DNA from: Candidatus Uhrbacteria bacterium | GTDB lineage: Bacteria > Patescibacteriota > Patescibacteriia > UBA9934 | Length of the DNA: 34,006 nucleotides | NCBI GenBank assembly: GCA_903827265.1 | Contig: CAIKHN010000013.1 | Location: 1-34,006, forward strand | Direction: 5' to 3' | Part shown: positions 1-9,219 of the stretch, piece after piece | How the letters are laid out: each line of letters opens with the position of its first letter | Position numbering within the stretch: the stretch's first letter is position 1 | Position numbers and translations under genes: made by a program | Notes under the pieces: generated by a model | Seen by the model: the letters and a program-made list of their open reading frames with translations, nothing else | Database searches by the model: none | Told to the model about the DNA's origin: nothing

Positions 1-1
1 C

Positions 2-157
2 GCAAACTTCGACGAGCGCCGATACACGCAAGCCGATCACCTCGCACGAACGCTCGAGCTCGTGAGCACCATCTGCAGCGTGAACATTCCTGGGTTCTAC
101 GACAACGTCGAGCGTCGTCGTCGCCTGCGTAACATTGGCCGCCCCGGAGACGAGTGA
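2..157 (+). CDS. C-terminal fragment of an unidentified protein, truncated by the window edge (…ANFDERRYTQADHLARTLELVSTICSVNIPGFYDNVERRRRLRNIGRPGDE*)
   Basis: Open frame from base 2 to a TGA at 155-157, protein-like composition; followed by a hairpin. Confidence 0.5.
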   Translation, partial: ANFDERRYTQADHLARTLELVSTICSVNIPGFYDNVERRRRLRNIGRPGDE

Positions 158-165
158 AAAAAACG

Positions 166-193
166 CCGCGGCGCCGAGTGATCGGCGCCGCGG
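166..193 (-). terminator. Rho-independent terminator of the sigma factor gene (possibly bidirectional)
   Basis: CCGCGGCGCCG(166-176)/CGGCGCCGCGG(183-193) perfect stem; minus strand continues into CGTTTTTTTCAC. Confidence 0.85.
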
Positions 194-201
194 AATTCTT
201 T

Positions 202-1515
202 TTAGTAATCTCGCAATTTCTGAATAATGTCTTTCTGCTGAATCTTTTCGAGCGCCTTTGCCTCAATCTGACGAATACGTTCGCGGGTGACATCGAATTC
301 ACGACCGACTTCTTCGAGTGTGTGTGATACACCATCTTCAAGACCGAACCGCATTTCCAAAATCTTCTGTTCGCGAGGAGTAAGGTCACGCATCGCTTCG
401 TGCACGTAGTCACGAAGCAGCTGGCGAGCTGCGGCCTTATCCGGTGCAAGGTTCTTGGTGTCCTCGATGAAATCCTCGAGCGTTGAATCGTCATCGTCGT
501 CGCCAACGCTCGTGGTAAGCGAAACGGTTTCCTGGGAAATCTTTTGGATGTGCTGAACCTTTTCAAGCGACATGTCCATTTCCGCAGCGAGTTCCTCGAG
601 AAGCGGCTCGCGACCGAGGTCTTGAATTAACCGACGCTCGATCTGTTTAAATCGGTTAATCGTTTCCACCATGTGCACCGGAATACGGATGGTTCTGGAC
701 TGATCGGCGAGTGCACGGGTGATTGCCTGGCGAATCCACCACGTTGCGTACGTGGAGAACTTGTATCCCTTGCGATACTCGAATTTCTTCACGGCACGGA
801 ACAACCCGACGTTTCCTTCCTGAATAAGGTCGAGCAGCGAAAGTTGTTTTCCAACGAACTTCTTTGCGATAGAAACGACGAGTCGCAAGTTCGCCTCAAT
901 TAATCGGCGCTCTGCCTCTTTCTCATTGCGCTCTTTGCGCTTCGCGAGCGCAACTTCCTCATCAGCCGTCAGCAATGGAATCTTTCCAATTTCACGCAAG
1001 TACATCTGAATGGAGTCCTGCGTGAGCTCCGTCGATACTGACATATCCGCCTTTTTGTCGACATGAATACGCAGCTTATCGTACACGTCGTCGCGCGACT
1101 TACTTCCGCCAAGGAAACCTTCTTTCATTTCTACAAAGTGCAATCCCTTGCGTTCCAAACGATCGAGGAACTCCTCGAAAAGCTCGAGGTGATCTTCAAC
1201 GAAACCAAAGGCAAAGAGCACCTCGTTCTCTGTGACGAATCCACGCGTCATGCCGCGCTCAACAACACGGGCCAATACTTCTTCTGTTGGCGGCGCTGAT
1301 TTTTTATCAGGATGCGGGACAAACGGTTTCCCTTTTTGCACCGGCTTTTCTTTTACTTTCACCGCGACCGACTTCTTTGGCGCAGCCTTCGCGACTGCCT
1401 TCTTCGAAACCGCAGGCTTCGACACTTTAACGGTCTTCGAGATTTTTTTCACGGTGTTCTTTAACGATTTTACAAAAGCCTTTCCAGTCATCTTCTTCCC
1501 TTTCTTTGTTGGCAT
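202..1515 (-). CDS. rpoD: RNA polymerase primary sigma factor (sigma-70 family)
   Basis: Sigma-70 motifs in the translation: [75 protein letters not shown]; lysine-rich N-terminal extension. Confidence 0.97.
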   Translation of the reverse strand: MPTKKGKKMTGKAFVKSLKNTVKKISKTVKVSKPAVSKKAVAKAAPKKSVAVKVKEKPVQKGKPFVPHPDKKSAPPTEEVLARVVERGMTRGFVTENEVLFAFGFVEDHLELFEEFLDRLERKGLHFVEMKEGFLGGSKSRDDVYDKLRIHVDKKADMSVSTELTQDSIQMYLREIGKIPLLTADEEVALAKRKERNEKEAERRLIEANLRLVVSIAKKFVGKQLSLLDLIQEGNVGLFRAVKKFEYRKGYKFSTYATWWIRQAITRALADQSRTIRIPVHMVETINRFKQIERRLIQDLGREPLLEELAAEMDMSLEKVQHIQKISQETVSLTTSVGDDDDDSTLEDFIEDTKNLAPDKAAARQLLRDYVHEAMRDLTPREQKILEMRFGLEDGVSHTLEEVGREFDVTRERIRQIEAKALEKIQQKDIIQKLRDY

Positions 1516-1560
1516 AAACGGGCAAAAGGACACGCTCCCGAAAAGCCGCGACGGATCGCA

Positions 1561-3459
1561 TTACTTTCGAGAAACAATGTCGCGATAAGCGCGCATCAAC
1601 TGCTGAAGCTTTTCGTCGTCTCCCGACAACTCCGCTTCACGGATGTCACGCTCCAAGGCGGATCGCAACATGCGATTCCGCTCCTGGGAAACAATCGTAA
1701 TATTTCTGTCCGCTTCTTGTCGCACCTCTGTAGGCGAAAGTCCGACCAAGAGCTCGTCCATGCGGAGGGCCAAGGCGTTCACTGCGGATGTCTCCCGCAA
1801 TTTTCCTTGTGCATCGAGCCAGGTCCGAAGTCGCGTAAAAAGAGTTTGTTGGGGTGCCGACGGTGTGGGAAGCTGTTCGGCCGCATGATACACAATGCCG
1901 AGCGCGTTGTACAGCGTTTTCCACAAGTCACTCGAGAGCATTTCTTCGCGAATCACAGACAAGATCTCCTTCGTGAAGCCCTCATATCGAAGCGCGACAC
2001 CAAACAAAAATGCTGCCGCTTGATCGATTTTCGTGTCCGGAACAATCGGCAACGCCACGATCGGCACCGGCGAGATCGGAGCTTTCCCGACCGCACCCTT
2101 CACTGGCGCCACTCTCGCCGCCAGCATCTGCTGAAGCGAATCGATGTCAACGTGCGTCGCATCGCTCATCCGAAGTAAATACAAATGTCGCGAATCCGGT
2201 CGTTGGAGTTTTGCGACGTACGGCAACAACTCGTCGACAAGTGCCTTTCGCGCCTCGATTTTGGCAGCTCCCGACCCGTCCTCGAATCCCCGAAGACGCT
2301 TCGTAAAAACATATTCAATGACGTCTTCCGAATGCACAGCGATCTTGCGCCACAAGTCGGGATCTTTTTCGACGATCTCGTCGGGATCTTTTCCTGCTCC
2401 ATCTGGAATAATCAAACACCGAATTTCGAATTGCGGCGCATTGGGATCCTTTTGAAGCTCAAGCGCAAGATCGAGCACGCGCTTTGCCGCGGCAAACCCC
2501 GCAGCGTCCTCGTCGAGCGCGAAGATGATGCACTTTGTGTATCGCGCTAATGTCCGAAGCTGCGATGTGGTGAGCGCAGTTCCCGACGATGCAACAATAT
2601 TTTCGACGCCGGCCTTGTGCGACGCAATAACATCAAGGTTCCCCTCAACAACAATAATCGACTTCTTTTCTCGCATTCCCGCCTTCGCCAAATGCAGTCC
2701 GTACAACATGTCGCCCTTCTTGTAGATGGGCGTTTCCGGCGAATTCATGTACTTCGGCCCGTCATCCCCCCTCCTTTCCAAGGAGGGATCGGGGGTGGTT
2801 GGAACAGGCAATTGACGCGCAGTAAACGCAACAACATTCCCTGCCGCATCGCAGAGTGGAATCATCATTCTATTTCGGAAGCGATCAACAATTCCCGATC
2901 CGCTCTTTCGCTGTAGGCCGAGTCCGCCTTGAAGAATCTCAGCATCGGTAAATCCATTCCGTTTTAGACACGTTACGAGTGCATCCCACGAATCTGGTGC
3001 CGCGCCGAGTTTAAATTTTGCGACGAGTTCTGCAGGAATATTGCGCTTTGCAACATACGCACGAACCGCTTCGCCAAACGGTGCATCGGCGAGCGTTGAT
3101 GCATAAAACTTTGCGGCAACGTCGTGCATCGCAATCAATCGTTCCTTCGTATGATCCTCCGGTCGTGGTTTGTATGCCGGAAGCTCAACTCCAGCTTTCA
3201 GCGCTAAATGACGAAGCGCCTCCGGAAACGTGAGGCCGTCAATCTCCATCACAAAACTAAAAATATCACCGCCTTTGTCGCAACCAAAACAATGCCAGCT
3301 CTGGCGTTCGCGCGACACGTGAAAACTCGGTGTACGCTCCGCATGAAACGGGCACAGTGCCTTTAAACTCCCCACCCCGGCCGGTTTTAACTGAATATAG
3401 TCGCCAAGCACCTCGGCGACGTCCAATTTCTGTTTAATCTCATCTTTAGGCTCGAGCAT
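1561..3459 (-). CDS. dnaG: DNA primase DnaG
   Basis: CHC2 zinc finger (CPFHAERTPSFHVSRERQSWHCFGC) and TOPRIM (VVEGNLDVIASHKAG, ALDEDAAG); carries a palindromic-element insertion. Confidence 0.97.
   Translation of the reverse strand: MLEPKDEIKQKLDVAEVLGDYIQLKPAGVGSLKALCPFHAERTPSFHVSRERQSWHCFGCDKGGDIFSFVMEIDGLTFPEALRHLALKAGVELPAYKPRPEDHTKERLIAMHDVAAKFYASTLADAPFGEAVRAYVAKRNIPAELVAKFKLGAAPDSWDALVTCLKRNGFTDAEILQGGLGLQRKSGSGIVDRFRNRMMIPLCDAAGNVVAFTARQLPVPTTPDPSLERRGDDGPKYMNSPETPIYKKGDMLYGLHLAKAGMREKKSIIVVEGNLDVIASHKAGVENIVASSGTALTTSQLRTLARYTKCIIFALDEDAAGFAAAKRVLDLALELQKDPNAPQFEIRCLIIPDGAGKDPDEIVEKDPDLWRKIAVHSEDVIEYVFTKRLRGFEDGSGAAKIEARKALVDELLPYVAKLQRPDSRHLYLLRMSDATHVDIDSLQQMLAARVAPVKGAVGKAPISPVPIVALPIVPDTKIDQAAAFLFGVALRYEGFTKEILSVIREEMLSSDLWKTLYNALGIVYHAAEQLPTPSAPQQTLFTRLRTWLDAQGKLRETSAVNALALRMDELLVGLSPTEVRQEADRNITIVSQERNRMLRSALERDIREAELSGDDEKLQQLMRAYRDIVSRK
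2762..2799 (-). repeat. G/C-rich palindromic element, copy A, in frame inside dnaG
   Basis: CCCTCCTT(2769-2776)-TCC-AAGGAGGG(2780-2787) with a flanking GGGGGTGGT arm; encodes TTPDPSLERRGDD between FTARQL and GPKYMNSPETP. Confidence 0.8.
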
Positions 3460-3465
3460 GAAGGG

Positions 3466-3471
3466 ATTGTA
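3466..3471 (-). promoter_or_regulatory. Putative -10 box (TACAAT) 6 nt upstream of the dnaG ATG
   Basis: Minus strand TACAAT-CCCTTC-ATG. Confidence 0.45.
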
Positions 3472-3497
3472 GGCGAAAATCGGTCTAAAGGCGAATA

Positions 3498-3529
3498 CAA
3501 AATCCGGAGCCTTTCGGATCCGGATTTTG
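3498..3529 (-). terminator. Hairpin terminator downstream of the RNase J gene
   Basis: CAAAATCCGGA(3498-3508)/TCCGGATTTTG(3519-3529), 11-bp perfect stem just after the stop codon. Confidence 0.7.
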
Positions 3530-3535
3530 GTTGAT

Positions 3536-5365
3536 TTACTGTGCGATGGAAAGTGCGACGTACGGCGCAGCTTTCATGTCGGTTTCGATCATCTTTTCCA
3601 AACGATCCTGGAGCAATCCTTGCGGATCTTTCTGGAGGCGAACCTTTGGAAACTCGCGTTTCAGGAAGTCAGTAACCGTCTTCTCGACCATTGGAACCAG
3701 CGATTCCTTTCGGAAGCCGAGTGTTGCGATGTTTACCTGGACAATATTGCCGTCCTTGGCAATAGCATCAATAACCATCACACCTTCGTCGCCCAAGCGC
3801 TTACGCTCACGGAGCGTTTCGCCGTCGACGACGTCGTACATATTGCCATCAACGAAGATTGGAGCGACTGGAACCTTTTTCTTCGTGAGTGTTCCGACGC
3901 CGTCTTTCGTGAACTCCATAACCTGACCGTTGTCAGCGATCATGATCTTGTCGCGCATGAAGCCTGTTGCTGTTGCTGCAGCAGCATGGTGATGCAAGAA
4001 CGCATGATGACCTTCAATTGGAATGAGGTACTTTGGACGAATCATCTTCACCACCTCGCCGAGATCAGCCGCCTTCGCATGACCGCCGGCGTGAATATTC
4101 AACATGCGGTAGTTCACCACCTTTGCACCAAGGCGATAGAACTTGTCAGTAATAAACTGCACGGTGCGCTCATTTCCAGGAATAACGGATGACGAGAAAA
4201 CCACAGAGTCGCCAGGCATCACGCGAACGTCGCGCAAATCACCATCAGCTAAGCGGTAGAACGCCGCATTCTGTTCGCCTTGTGCGCCAGGGAAAATAGC
4301 GAGCACTTTGTTTGGTGGGAAATTTCGCACCTCTGAAATGTCGAGCAATGTTCCTGGCGTTGGATTGATGTAGCCGAGATTCTGCGCAATTTCGAGCGTC
4401 GTCTTTAAGCTGAGTCCGCCAATGGCGACGTACCGACCGTACTTTTCCGCAAGCGTAATAATCTGTGCCAAACGAACGACGTTTGTGCTAATCATTCCGA
4501 AGAGCAATCGGCCTTTTGCTTGCGCAACGATCGTATCGAGGTCGTGCATGACTTCGTGCTCCATGGTTTGCTTTCCAGCCTGTGGTGCGTTTGTCGAGTC
4601 CGAAAGAAGCGCAAGAACATTCTTGTCGCCAAGCGACTTCATTTGTTCAAGATATCGTGTTGCCTGAGCATCTTTAGGATCAAGATCGACTTTAAAATCT
4701 CCGGTGTGAACAACAGTTCCGCACGGCGTTTGAATAATCGCCGCAAGTGACGATGGAACCGAATGCGAAACGCCAATAAATGAAACGGCAAAGTTTCCAA
4801 GTTCGAGTGTCGTTGCTTCGTCGATTGGGCGCATGTCAACTTTCACGTCTGGCGTGTATTCCAATTTCTTGGCAATGAGTGCGAGCGTGATTGGCGCAGA
4901 GAACAATGGCACGCCAGGAAGCAATGGCATGAGGTATGGAATACCGCCAATGTGGTCCATGTGCATGTGCGTAATAATCACGGCACGGACATTTTTCTCG
5001 CGACCCTTAATATACGAAAGATCAGGCACGATGCCGTCGATTCCGCGCATGTGCTCCTCGCCGAACTGAATACCCATGTCGATGATAATAATATCGTCGC
5101 CGTATTCCAGGATGGTCATGTTTTTACCGACTTCCTCATTTCCGCCCATCACAATCACGCGCAGGGTGTCCTGTGCGTTGTCTGGCTTGTGGATGGAATA
5201 ATGATCCTTCGGCGTCAGCTCAAGCTTGCCGTATGCCACACCATGACCGGTGCGTGGGTGCTTTGTATCTGGAGTTTTCCAGGCTGCGCCGCGGCCACCG
5301 CGACGGCCACCCCTGCCGCCTCCTGCTGAACGTGGACCTGATGTTGAACGTGGTGAGTTAACCAT
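3536..5365 (-). CDS. rnj: Ribonuclease J family (metallo-beta-lactamase/beta-CASP) with an RGG-rich N-terminal extension
   Basis: ITHMHMDHIGGIPYL, VHTGDFKVD, LSDSTNA and HAGGHAKAADL motifs; N-terminus GGGRGGRRGGRG. Confidence 0.95.
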   Translation of the reverse strand: MVNSPRSTSGPRSAGGGRGGRRGGRGAAWKTPDTKHPRTGHGVAYGKLELTPKDHYSIHKPDNAQDTLRVIVMGGNEEVGKNMTILEYGDDIIIIDMGIQFGEEHMRGIDGIVPDLSYIKGREKNVRAVIITHMHMDHIGGIPYLMPLLPGVPLFSAPITLALIAKKLEYTPDVKVDMRPIDEATTLELGNFAVSFIGVSHSVPSSLAAIIQTPCGTVVHTGDFKVDLDPKDAQATRYLEQMKSLGDKNVLALLSDSTNAPQAGKQTMEHEVMHDLDTIVAQAKGRLLFGMISTNVVRLAQIITLAEKYGRYVAIGGLSLKTTLEIAQNLGYINPTPGTLLDISEVRNFPPNKVLAIFPGAQGEQNAAFYRLADGDLRDVRVMPGDSVVFSSSVIPGNERTVQFITDKFYRLGAKVVNYRMLNIHAGGHAKAADLGEVVKMIRPKYLIPIEGHHAFLHHHAAAATATGFMRDKIMIADNGQVMEFTKDGVGTLTKKKVPVAPIFVDGNMYDVVDGETLRERKRLGDEGVMVIDAIAKDGNIVQVNIATLGFRKESLVPMVEKTVTDFLKREFPKVRLQKDPQGLLQDRLEKMIETDMKAAPYVALSIAQ

Positions 5366-5425
5366 AGTGAATGAATGATGAGCTCGCGATTAATAATCGG
5401 ACGCTCGAATGAAAGAGTTTTATAG

Positions 5426-5495
5426 ATAGAACTTGCTTATTTTAGGCTAGTTTCGATAATGCAAGTCGAAAATAGACAAAATAAGAAAGTTCTAT
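5426..5495 (-). promoter_or_regulatory. Long stem-loop in the RNase J 5' leader
   Basis: ATAGAACTTGCTTATTTT(5426-5443) pairs with AAAATAAGAAAGTTCTAT(5478-5495), 17/18 bp; inner TTTCGA/TCGAAA stem. Confidence 0.75.
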
Positions 5496-5670
5496 TAAGA
5501 CGCTCGCGTTTGCGGATTTCGAGGCACAAAAAGGCACAATCGAAACAAAATGAACCGCAAAAGTGAAGGTCGTAACATGTAAAAACTCCCAATCAAACCA
5601 GGATAATTCGTTATTTTGGACGAGAGCAACAGGAGAAGGCACCAACAAGAGCACCAGCACTCAAGAATAT

Positions 5671-5699
5671 AGTATACCCTATATTCGCCAATGCGTAAA
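5671..5699 (-). promoter_or_regulatory. Putative promoter for the RNase J gene, overlapped by the inverted repeat GAATATAG-TATACC-CTATATTC (5665-5686)
   Basis: Minus strand TTTACG (5699-5694), 17-nt spacer, TATACT (5676-5671). Confidence 0.5.
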
Positions 5700-5712
5700 G
5701 TCAGGGGGCATT

Positions 5713-8280
5713 CTACAGATCAAACGGAGCACCGTCGAACGTCGTCTTCCGAGCCTCTGCAGTGCGGAGTTTAGCGGTGCCGGAACGGGCGTACATTTCG
5801 TCTTCAACCTCTTGCCTATCGCGACCGTACATCAGGCGGGAAATCTGTTTCAAGCCGTCAGCCATTTCTTTGTTTCCTCGAATTTGCGGGAACGCTTTCA
5901 ACGTAAATGGCTTTTCCTGACTACCATTGACCAAAACCTTTGCGCTCCACGTCCACGCCGCCGCATTCATTAAGTCGTATGGGCTGAATGTTGGCTCAAA
6001 AATCTTTCCGAGAACTTCGGTGTCGTCTGGTCCAACTTTTGCCACAAGGAACGATCCGACGTTGCCAAGCACGGCATCGCGAATCTTTGTATCGCCGTTT
6101 CTTACCAACTGTCCCATGTACTGGTGCGCCATCACCAAACTCAAACGATACTTACGCGCTTCGGAAAGAATCGTTGCAATGGACGGATTCACGAAATTCT
6201 GGAACTCATCGATGTACAGCACAAAGTCCTTGCGATCCTTCTCGTCCGTATCACCACGCGTAAACGCTGCAATCTGCAACTTCGACACCAAAATTCCACC
6301 AATCAATGCTGTACAAAGCTCGCCGAGTTTTCCTTTGCTCAAATTAACGATAAGAATCTTTCCCGAATCAAGAATTTCTCGAAAATTAATCGAGCTCTTT
6401 TCTTGCGAAATAATTGGACGGATAAACTCGTTGTTCACGAACTCGCTGAACTTTGACGTAATGTACGGCACCATGTTTGCCAGTGCGCCCTCTCCCCCAG
6501 CCTTCTCTGCCTGCTTCTCCCAAAAATCAACCACCAAACGACTCTTACACTTCGATAACTTCATCTTGCGATACGCGTCGTCTGTAAGCACCTTTGCGAT
6601 TTCAATAAGCGTCGACCCGCTATCAGGATCATCCATCAAAAGCAACATTGCGTTGCTGACGTATTGAATAAACATCGGGCCGCCTGTTGCCTTCAAATCG
6701 TACAGCTGATCAAAAATCGCGAGCATTTCATTCACTACCTTTGTTTTCTGCTCTGGATACTGCGGATCGAACTCCAACATGTTCAAACCGAACGGTCGCT
6801 CGATATCGCCAGGATTGAAGTAAATGACGTCGTCAACGCGATCCTTCGGCACCAGTCCAAGGCAACCCTCGGCCAAATCACCGTGCGGATCAATCACTGC
6901 AACGCCAAGACCATTCGCGATATCTTGCGCAACAAGGTTTTGAATGAACTCCGATTTTCCAGATCCTGTTTTACCGATGATATACAAATGGCGGCGGCGA
7001 TCGGCCATACCAAGCCGCACCACCGTCTCTTTCCCACGATACGTGTTCGTTCCAATCCGCAAACCTTCCGTTGGAAGATTTAATGGAGCCGGCGCAATAC
7101 GCGCAAGCATCCATCGAATATTTGGCGTATCCGTTGATGCTAGCGGCATGTGCCACAGCCCGGCCATTTCTTCAGTGTTCAAAATAATCGCATGGCGCTC
7201 TGAGAAACGTCGATAAATAAAATCTCGAAGAATCCCATCTTTGCCGCGTGGAATGACTTTGGTGAATGAATTTCCAAACTCGTAAATGTTGAATTGGTTA
7301 AACGCAGAGAATACGTTTTCCAAATATGACTTCGCAACATCTGGCGTAGAGCCGCATGCGACAATGCGAATATTCACTTCCATTCCCGCTTTGGAGATTT
7401 TATTTTCAATTCCCTCAAGCATCTTTGTTTCTGCTTGACTGAGTTTTCGTTCCCTGCGTTTCTGCTCCTCTTTCTCCTTCGACTCTTTTGTACCGAACCA
7501 TCCCGAAAAGAAATTCCCACCATTCTCGGCTTCATGAAGTGTCATGCCTTCCTGCATGTGACGGACAATCTTCGCCCCAGTGTCGCGCCAACCGTGATGC
7601 GTTGCACGAACAATATATTGAATTGCGACGCCGTCGTTTTCTGCAACTTTCGACATGGCGTTTGTGAGCGGATTCAATGGATCGCTTTCAAGATCTTTGT
7701 ATGTTTTAATAGGAAATACATTCCGGCGCTTCAACGTGACGTACCCGCCAAGCATCGTGCCTTGCGGCGAAAACATGTTGTAATCCACGACTTCCTCAAA
7801 CTGCGCATCGCTCCACTGCGCATGAAGCTGCTGCTCAAAAAACTCGCGCATGTTTTTTGGAAGCGTGACATAAAACGTGACCAACTTTTTATGCGCAACA
7901 ATCTCAAGCGCAACAGCATCAGACCTGCCCAAAAACCACGACACAATCCCGTGATGCGGCTTCAGTCCACCAAGCGCGGAATACATGCCTTCTGCAAGTG
8001 CGATATGCTCCTTAATTTGCGCAGCGCCTTCGTTTTGCTTTGCGTCTTCCTGATTTCGGAACCGCGGAATCGTCACCATGAGCGTTACCGTTGCGTCTTC
8101 CCCGCCGCGAAGATGACTTTGCGCAATAAGACGTGAGCGAATGAATAGCACAACGGCAACAAGAATACCGGCGCCAACGCCGAACATAATCAATGTTGGC
8201 AAAATATCGCCAAGCACCGACGTTGCCGACGACGGTGTTAACACTGGAGAAAGATCGTTCACGCCGTAGGTGTTGGCCAC
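5713..8280 (-). CDS. TraG/VirD4-like type IV secretion/conjugation-type ATPase with N-terminal transmembrane segment
   Basis: Walker A YIIGKTGSGKSEFIQN, AVIDPHGDLAEG, FVLYIDEFQNFVNPSIATILSEARKYRLSLVMAHQY (Walker B and following region). Confidence 0.9.
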   Translation of the reverse strand: MANTYGVNDLSPVLTPSSATSVLGDILPTLIMFGVGAGILVAVVLFIRSRLIAQSHLRGGEDATVTLMVTIPRFRNQEDAKQNEGAAQIKEHIALAEGMYSALGGLKPHHGIVSWFLGRSDAVALEIVAHKKLVTFYVTLPKNMREFFEQQLHAQWSDAQFEEVVDYNMFSPQGTMLGGYVTLKRRNVFPIKTYKDLESDPLNPLTNAMSKVAENDGVAIQYIVRATHHGWRDTGAKIVRHMQEGMTLHEAENGGNFFSGWFGTKESKEKEEQKRRERKLSQAETKMLEGIENKISKAGMEVNIRIVACGSTPDVAKSYLENVFSAFNQFNIYEFGNSFTKVIPRGKDGILRDFIYRRFSERHAIILNTEEMAGLWHMPLASTDTPNIRWMLARIAPAPLNLPTEGLRIGTNTYRGKETVVRLGMADRRRHLYIIGKTGSGKSEFIQNLVAQDIANGLGVAVIDPHGDLAEGCLGLVPKDRVDDVIYFNPGDIERPFGLNMLEFDPQYPEQKTKVVNEMLAIFDQLYDLKATGGPMFIQYVSNAMLLLMDDPDSGSTLIEIAKVLTDDAYRKMKLSKCKSRLVVDFWEKQAEKAGGEGALANMVPYITSKFSEFVNNEFIRPIISQEKSSINFREILDSGKILIVNLSKGKLGELCTALIGGILVSKLQIAAFTRGDTDEKDRKDFVLYIDEFQNFVNPSIATILSEARKYRLSLVMAHQYMGQLVRNGDTKIRDAVLGNVGSFLVAKVGPDDTEVLGKIFEPTFSPYDLMNAAAWTWSAKVLVNGSQEKPFTLKAFPQIRGNKEMADGLKQISRLMYGRDRQEVEDEMYARSGTAKLRTAEARKTTFDGAPFDL

Positions 8281-8282
8281 AA

Positions 8283-8756
8283 TTATGCATGAGCCGATTC
8301 CGCGAGTATCATGACGCGATCGGTTTTAATTTTAATCTCCTGCTCGAGAAAGTATTTATTCATCCCCGGCAAGCTTCCAAGCCATTCACGAAGTAAGCGC
8401 CAAACTGCTTTCACTTTTGTAACCCCATGAAGAATCATGTCAGTAATTGTGCGCGCAACAGCTTCGCCCTTTTGTTTAAATACTTGTTTTCGATCCGCCG
8501 GCAACGTGAGATACACCTCTTTTAAACCATCAGAAAGAATGTCTTCGACATCTTTCATCATCGAAGACTGTGGGGTGCTCGCAGCTGTCGACAACGCAGA
8601 ACGCGCCGAAGACTGCGCAACTGGCGCATTACTCACCTGCGTCTCATTCCGCTCCAATGCAATACGCGATTCTTCCTCAGCACGAACCTCCACCGAACCC
8701 ACATTCGGCGTTTCCTGGCTTGGCGGAGTATTCAACACGCGTTCAACGTCTGGCAT
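8283..8756 (-). CDS. Hypothetical protein adjacent to the TraG-like gene
   Basis: ORF MPDVERVLNTPPSQETPN…; stop lies 3 nt before the TraG-like ORF start; -10-like TATACT 6 nt before the ATG. Confidence 0.75.
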   Translation of the reverse strand: MPDVERVLNTPPSQETPNVGSVEVRAEEESRIALERNETQVSNAPVAQSSARSALSTAASTPQSSMMKDVEDILSDGLKEVYLTLPADRKQVFKQKGEAVARTITDMILHGVTKVKAVWRLLREWLGSLPGMNKYFLEQEIKIKTDRVMILAESAHA

Positions 8757-8831
8757 GAATGTAGTATACAACACTCGACAATTGCATTGAATTTGACGCA
8801 TCCTATACGTCGCGGTCACTCTACTACGCAG

Positions 8832-8863
8832 AACGCCCCGGCTCGAAAGAGCTACGGGGCGTT
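8832..8863. terminator. Hairpin, possible terminator
   Basis: AACGCCCCG(8832-8840)/CGGGGCGTT(8855-8863); T-rich tail on the plus side, so orientation is uncertain. Confidence 0.5.
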
Positions 8864-8876
8864 GTTCTTTTGGTGA

Positions 8877-9167
8877 TTACGCGAGTTGAAGGTGCTGTTT
8901 TATTTTGACGATTTCAATGCGATGTTCTTCGATTTGCGGAAGAACACCTTCGTCGATGACTTCGGTAATTCCACCGATAATTTCCTCCTTGATCTCATCC
9001 ATTCGCTTGATCAGTCGCTGTTCTGACGCAAACACTGCGGCGTTCACGATAGAATACGTTTCGTCACAAATTTCTCGCTTTAATTGACGGCCGAATATTT
9101 CATTGTTTTCGATCAGCAGTTCACAGAACATCCCTCTGAGAATCGCGATATCTTTTTTGTTCAACAT
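8877..9167 (-). CDS. Small hypothetical protein, predicted helical/coiled-coil
   Basis: ORF of 96 aa with its own -10-like TATTCT upstream; heptad-like hydrophobic pattern. Confidence 0.7.
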   Translation of the reverse strand: MLNKKDIAILRGMFCELLIENNEIFGRQLKREICDETYSIVNAAVFASEQRLIKRMDEIKEEIIGGITEVIDEGVLPQIEEHRIEIVKIKQHLQLA

Positions 9168-9219
9168 ACAAACAAAACAAAAGAATAAGCGTCCTTAGTG
9201 GGGGTCAGACTTTTGTAGT

